Assembly (NCBI GenBank): GCA_003225555.1
Contig: QIAM01000015.1
Coordinates: 1 to 34,923 of the forward strand
Origin: Acidobacteriota bacterium
GTDB lineage: Bacteria; Acidobacteriota; Terriglobia; Terriglobales; Acidobacteriaceae
Reading direction: 5' to 3'
DNA: 34,923 bases
In this document: positions 34,327 to 34,923 of the stretch, in pieces
Layout of the letters: each line of letters begins with the position of its first letter
How positions within the stretch are numbered: position 1 is the first letter of the stretch
Program-made: the position numbers and the translations under genes
Notes under the pieces: model-generated
Database searches by the model: none
What the model was told of the DNA's origin: nothing
The model's input: only the letters and a program-made list of their open reading frames with translations

Positions 34327-34923
34327 GTGCGAAGGATGATTTGGTGTCTGGCGCCGCTCATCGTGTGGGCGGCAGTGACGGAGTCGCAAACCACTTCCCC
34401 CCCGGACCAGTCCATGACCGGTATGCAGATGGGCGGCATGCCGATGGACGAACACCATGAATCCCCCGTTCCTTCTGGGCATTCCGGGTCGGGCACCGGT
34501 TGGGAACCGGCTTCCGTGCCCTCCCACGAGTGGATGGTCATGCGCGGCGGCTGGGGCCTGATGGCGCATGGCGTGATTTTCTTAGGCTACAACCAGCAAG
34601 GCGGGCCGCGCGGCGCGGGCAAGGCCGAATCGGTGAACTGGGGCATGGTGATCGAGGAGCACAAGCTGGGCTCGGGCACGATTCGTTTCAAGCAGATGTT
34701 TTCCGCGGAATCACTGACCTCACCGCATCCTGGCTTTCCCGAATTGTTTCAGACGGGCGAGACTTATCACGGGCAGCCACTGGTTGACCATCAGCATCCG
34801 CACAATGTGTTTGCGGAGCTCTCGTTGCTCTATACGCTGCCGCTCACGGAAAAGCTTTCCTGGGAATTCTACGGTGGTCCGGCGGCGGAGCCTGCACTCG
34901 GGCCTGTGGCGTACATCCACCGC
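34327..34923 (+). CDS. Exported Met/His-rich protein, partial (runs off window)
   Basis: The frame is open from a GTG at 34327 to the window end (199 codons). AGGAG lies six bases upstream; an ATG at 34336 is less well placed. A Sec signal (RRMIWCLAPLIVWAAVTES) is followed by the metal-binding-like stretch MTGMQMGGMPMDEHHE. Then comes a beta-rich domain: WMVMRGGWGLMAHGVIFLGYNQQGGPRG, MVIEEHKLGSGTIRFKQMFSAES and QPLVDHQHPHNVFAELSLLYTLPL. The DHQHPH motif and alternating beta strands suggest an outer-membrane or periplasmic protein; families of this kind occur near copper and heavy-metal efflux genes. I cannot name the family with certainty. The C-terminal part is outside the window. Confidence 0.65.
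   Translation, partial: MRRMIWCLAPLIVWAAVTESQTTSPPDQSMTGMQMGGMPMDEHHESPVPSGHSGSGTGWEPASVPSHEWMVMRGGWGLMAHGVIFLGYNQQGGPRGAGKAESVNWGMVIEEHKLGSGTIRFKQMFSAESLTSPHPGFPELFQTGETYHGQPLVDHQHPHNVFAELSLLYTLPLTEKLSWEFYGGPAAEPALGPVAYIHR

Overview
The window looks like chromosomal DNA of an Acidobacteriota bacterium, probably class Terriglobia (Koribacter/Sulfotelmatobacter-like). The call rests on family content: an acidobacterial duplicated orphan permease (ADOP), a VWFA-related acidobacterial protein, a GloVer-type repeat relic, a subtilase ending in ALWGSN hexapeptides, and dispersed TGTCAT-CTGAGC and 'ctaaagccac' repeats. All calls are by eye; no database search was possible.

Left end (1-4.9 kb): an accessory-looking patch. 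It holds a broken IS110-type transposase, a small helical hypothetical protein, a Tat-exported protein gene interrupted by one in-frame TGA, and an intact Tat-exported vanadium-type haloperoxidase. A 57-60 bp direct repeat (1207-1266 and 4818-4874) brackets the last two genes.

4.9-9.0 kb: a PilZ-like/coiled-coil protein, a small NTF2-like remnant with a leader peptide, and a membrane HD-GYP-GAF protein (c-di-GMP degradation).

9.3-15.6 kb: a secreted subtilisin-like protease with eight perfect NALWGS units, then a minus-strand set of LemA and DUF2207 membrane proteins and a VWFA protein. Palindromic dispersed repeats lie between them.

15.9-23.9 kb: a SYLF lipid-binding protein, 3-methyladenine glycosylase I (tag), a hybrid PAS histidine kinase with receiver, a divergent OmpR-type two-component pair, and a PilZ protein followed by a LuxR-type regulator whose receiver lacks the phospho-acceptor. 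A 130 bp direct repeat brackets the two-component pair. A structured leader sits upstream of the PilZ gene.

24-28.6 kb: a degraded stretch with a GloVer-type relic, an ADOP permease with a one-base deletion, and a 1-pyrroline-5-carboxylate dehydrogenase with an in-frame TAA. Five genes in the window carry independent disabling lesions, which suggests either relaxed selection or consensus errors.

28.7-34.9 kb: two tandem paralogous lipoproteins, a Tyr/Arg-rich secreted protein, 3-hydroxyacyl-CoA dehydrogenase, a membrane-tethered Clp-N domain protein translationally coupled to a small membrane protein, a WalJ-like metallo-beta-lactamase-fold hydrolase, a Cys-motif membrane protein, and two exported Cys/His- and Met/His-rich proteins that may handle metal, probably copper. 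The last gene runs off the window.

No CRISPR array, tRNA or rRNA was seen. The best candidates for something new are the NALWGS-repeat protease, the pilZ leader with its degenerate-receiver partner, the membrane-tethered Clp-N pair and the metal-binding trio.
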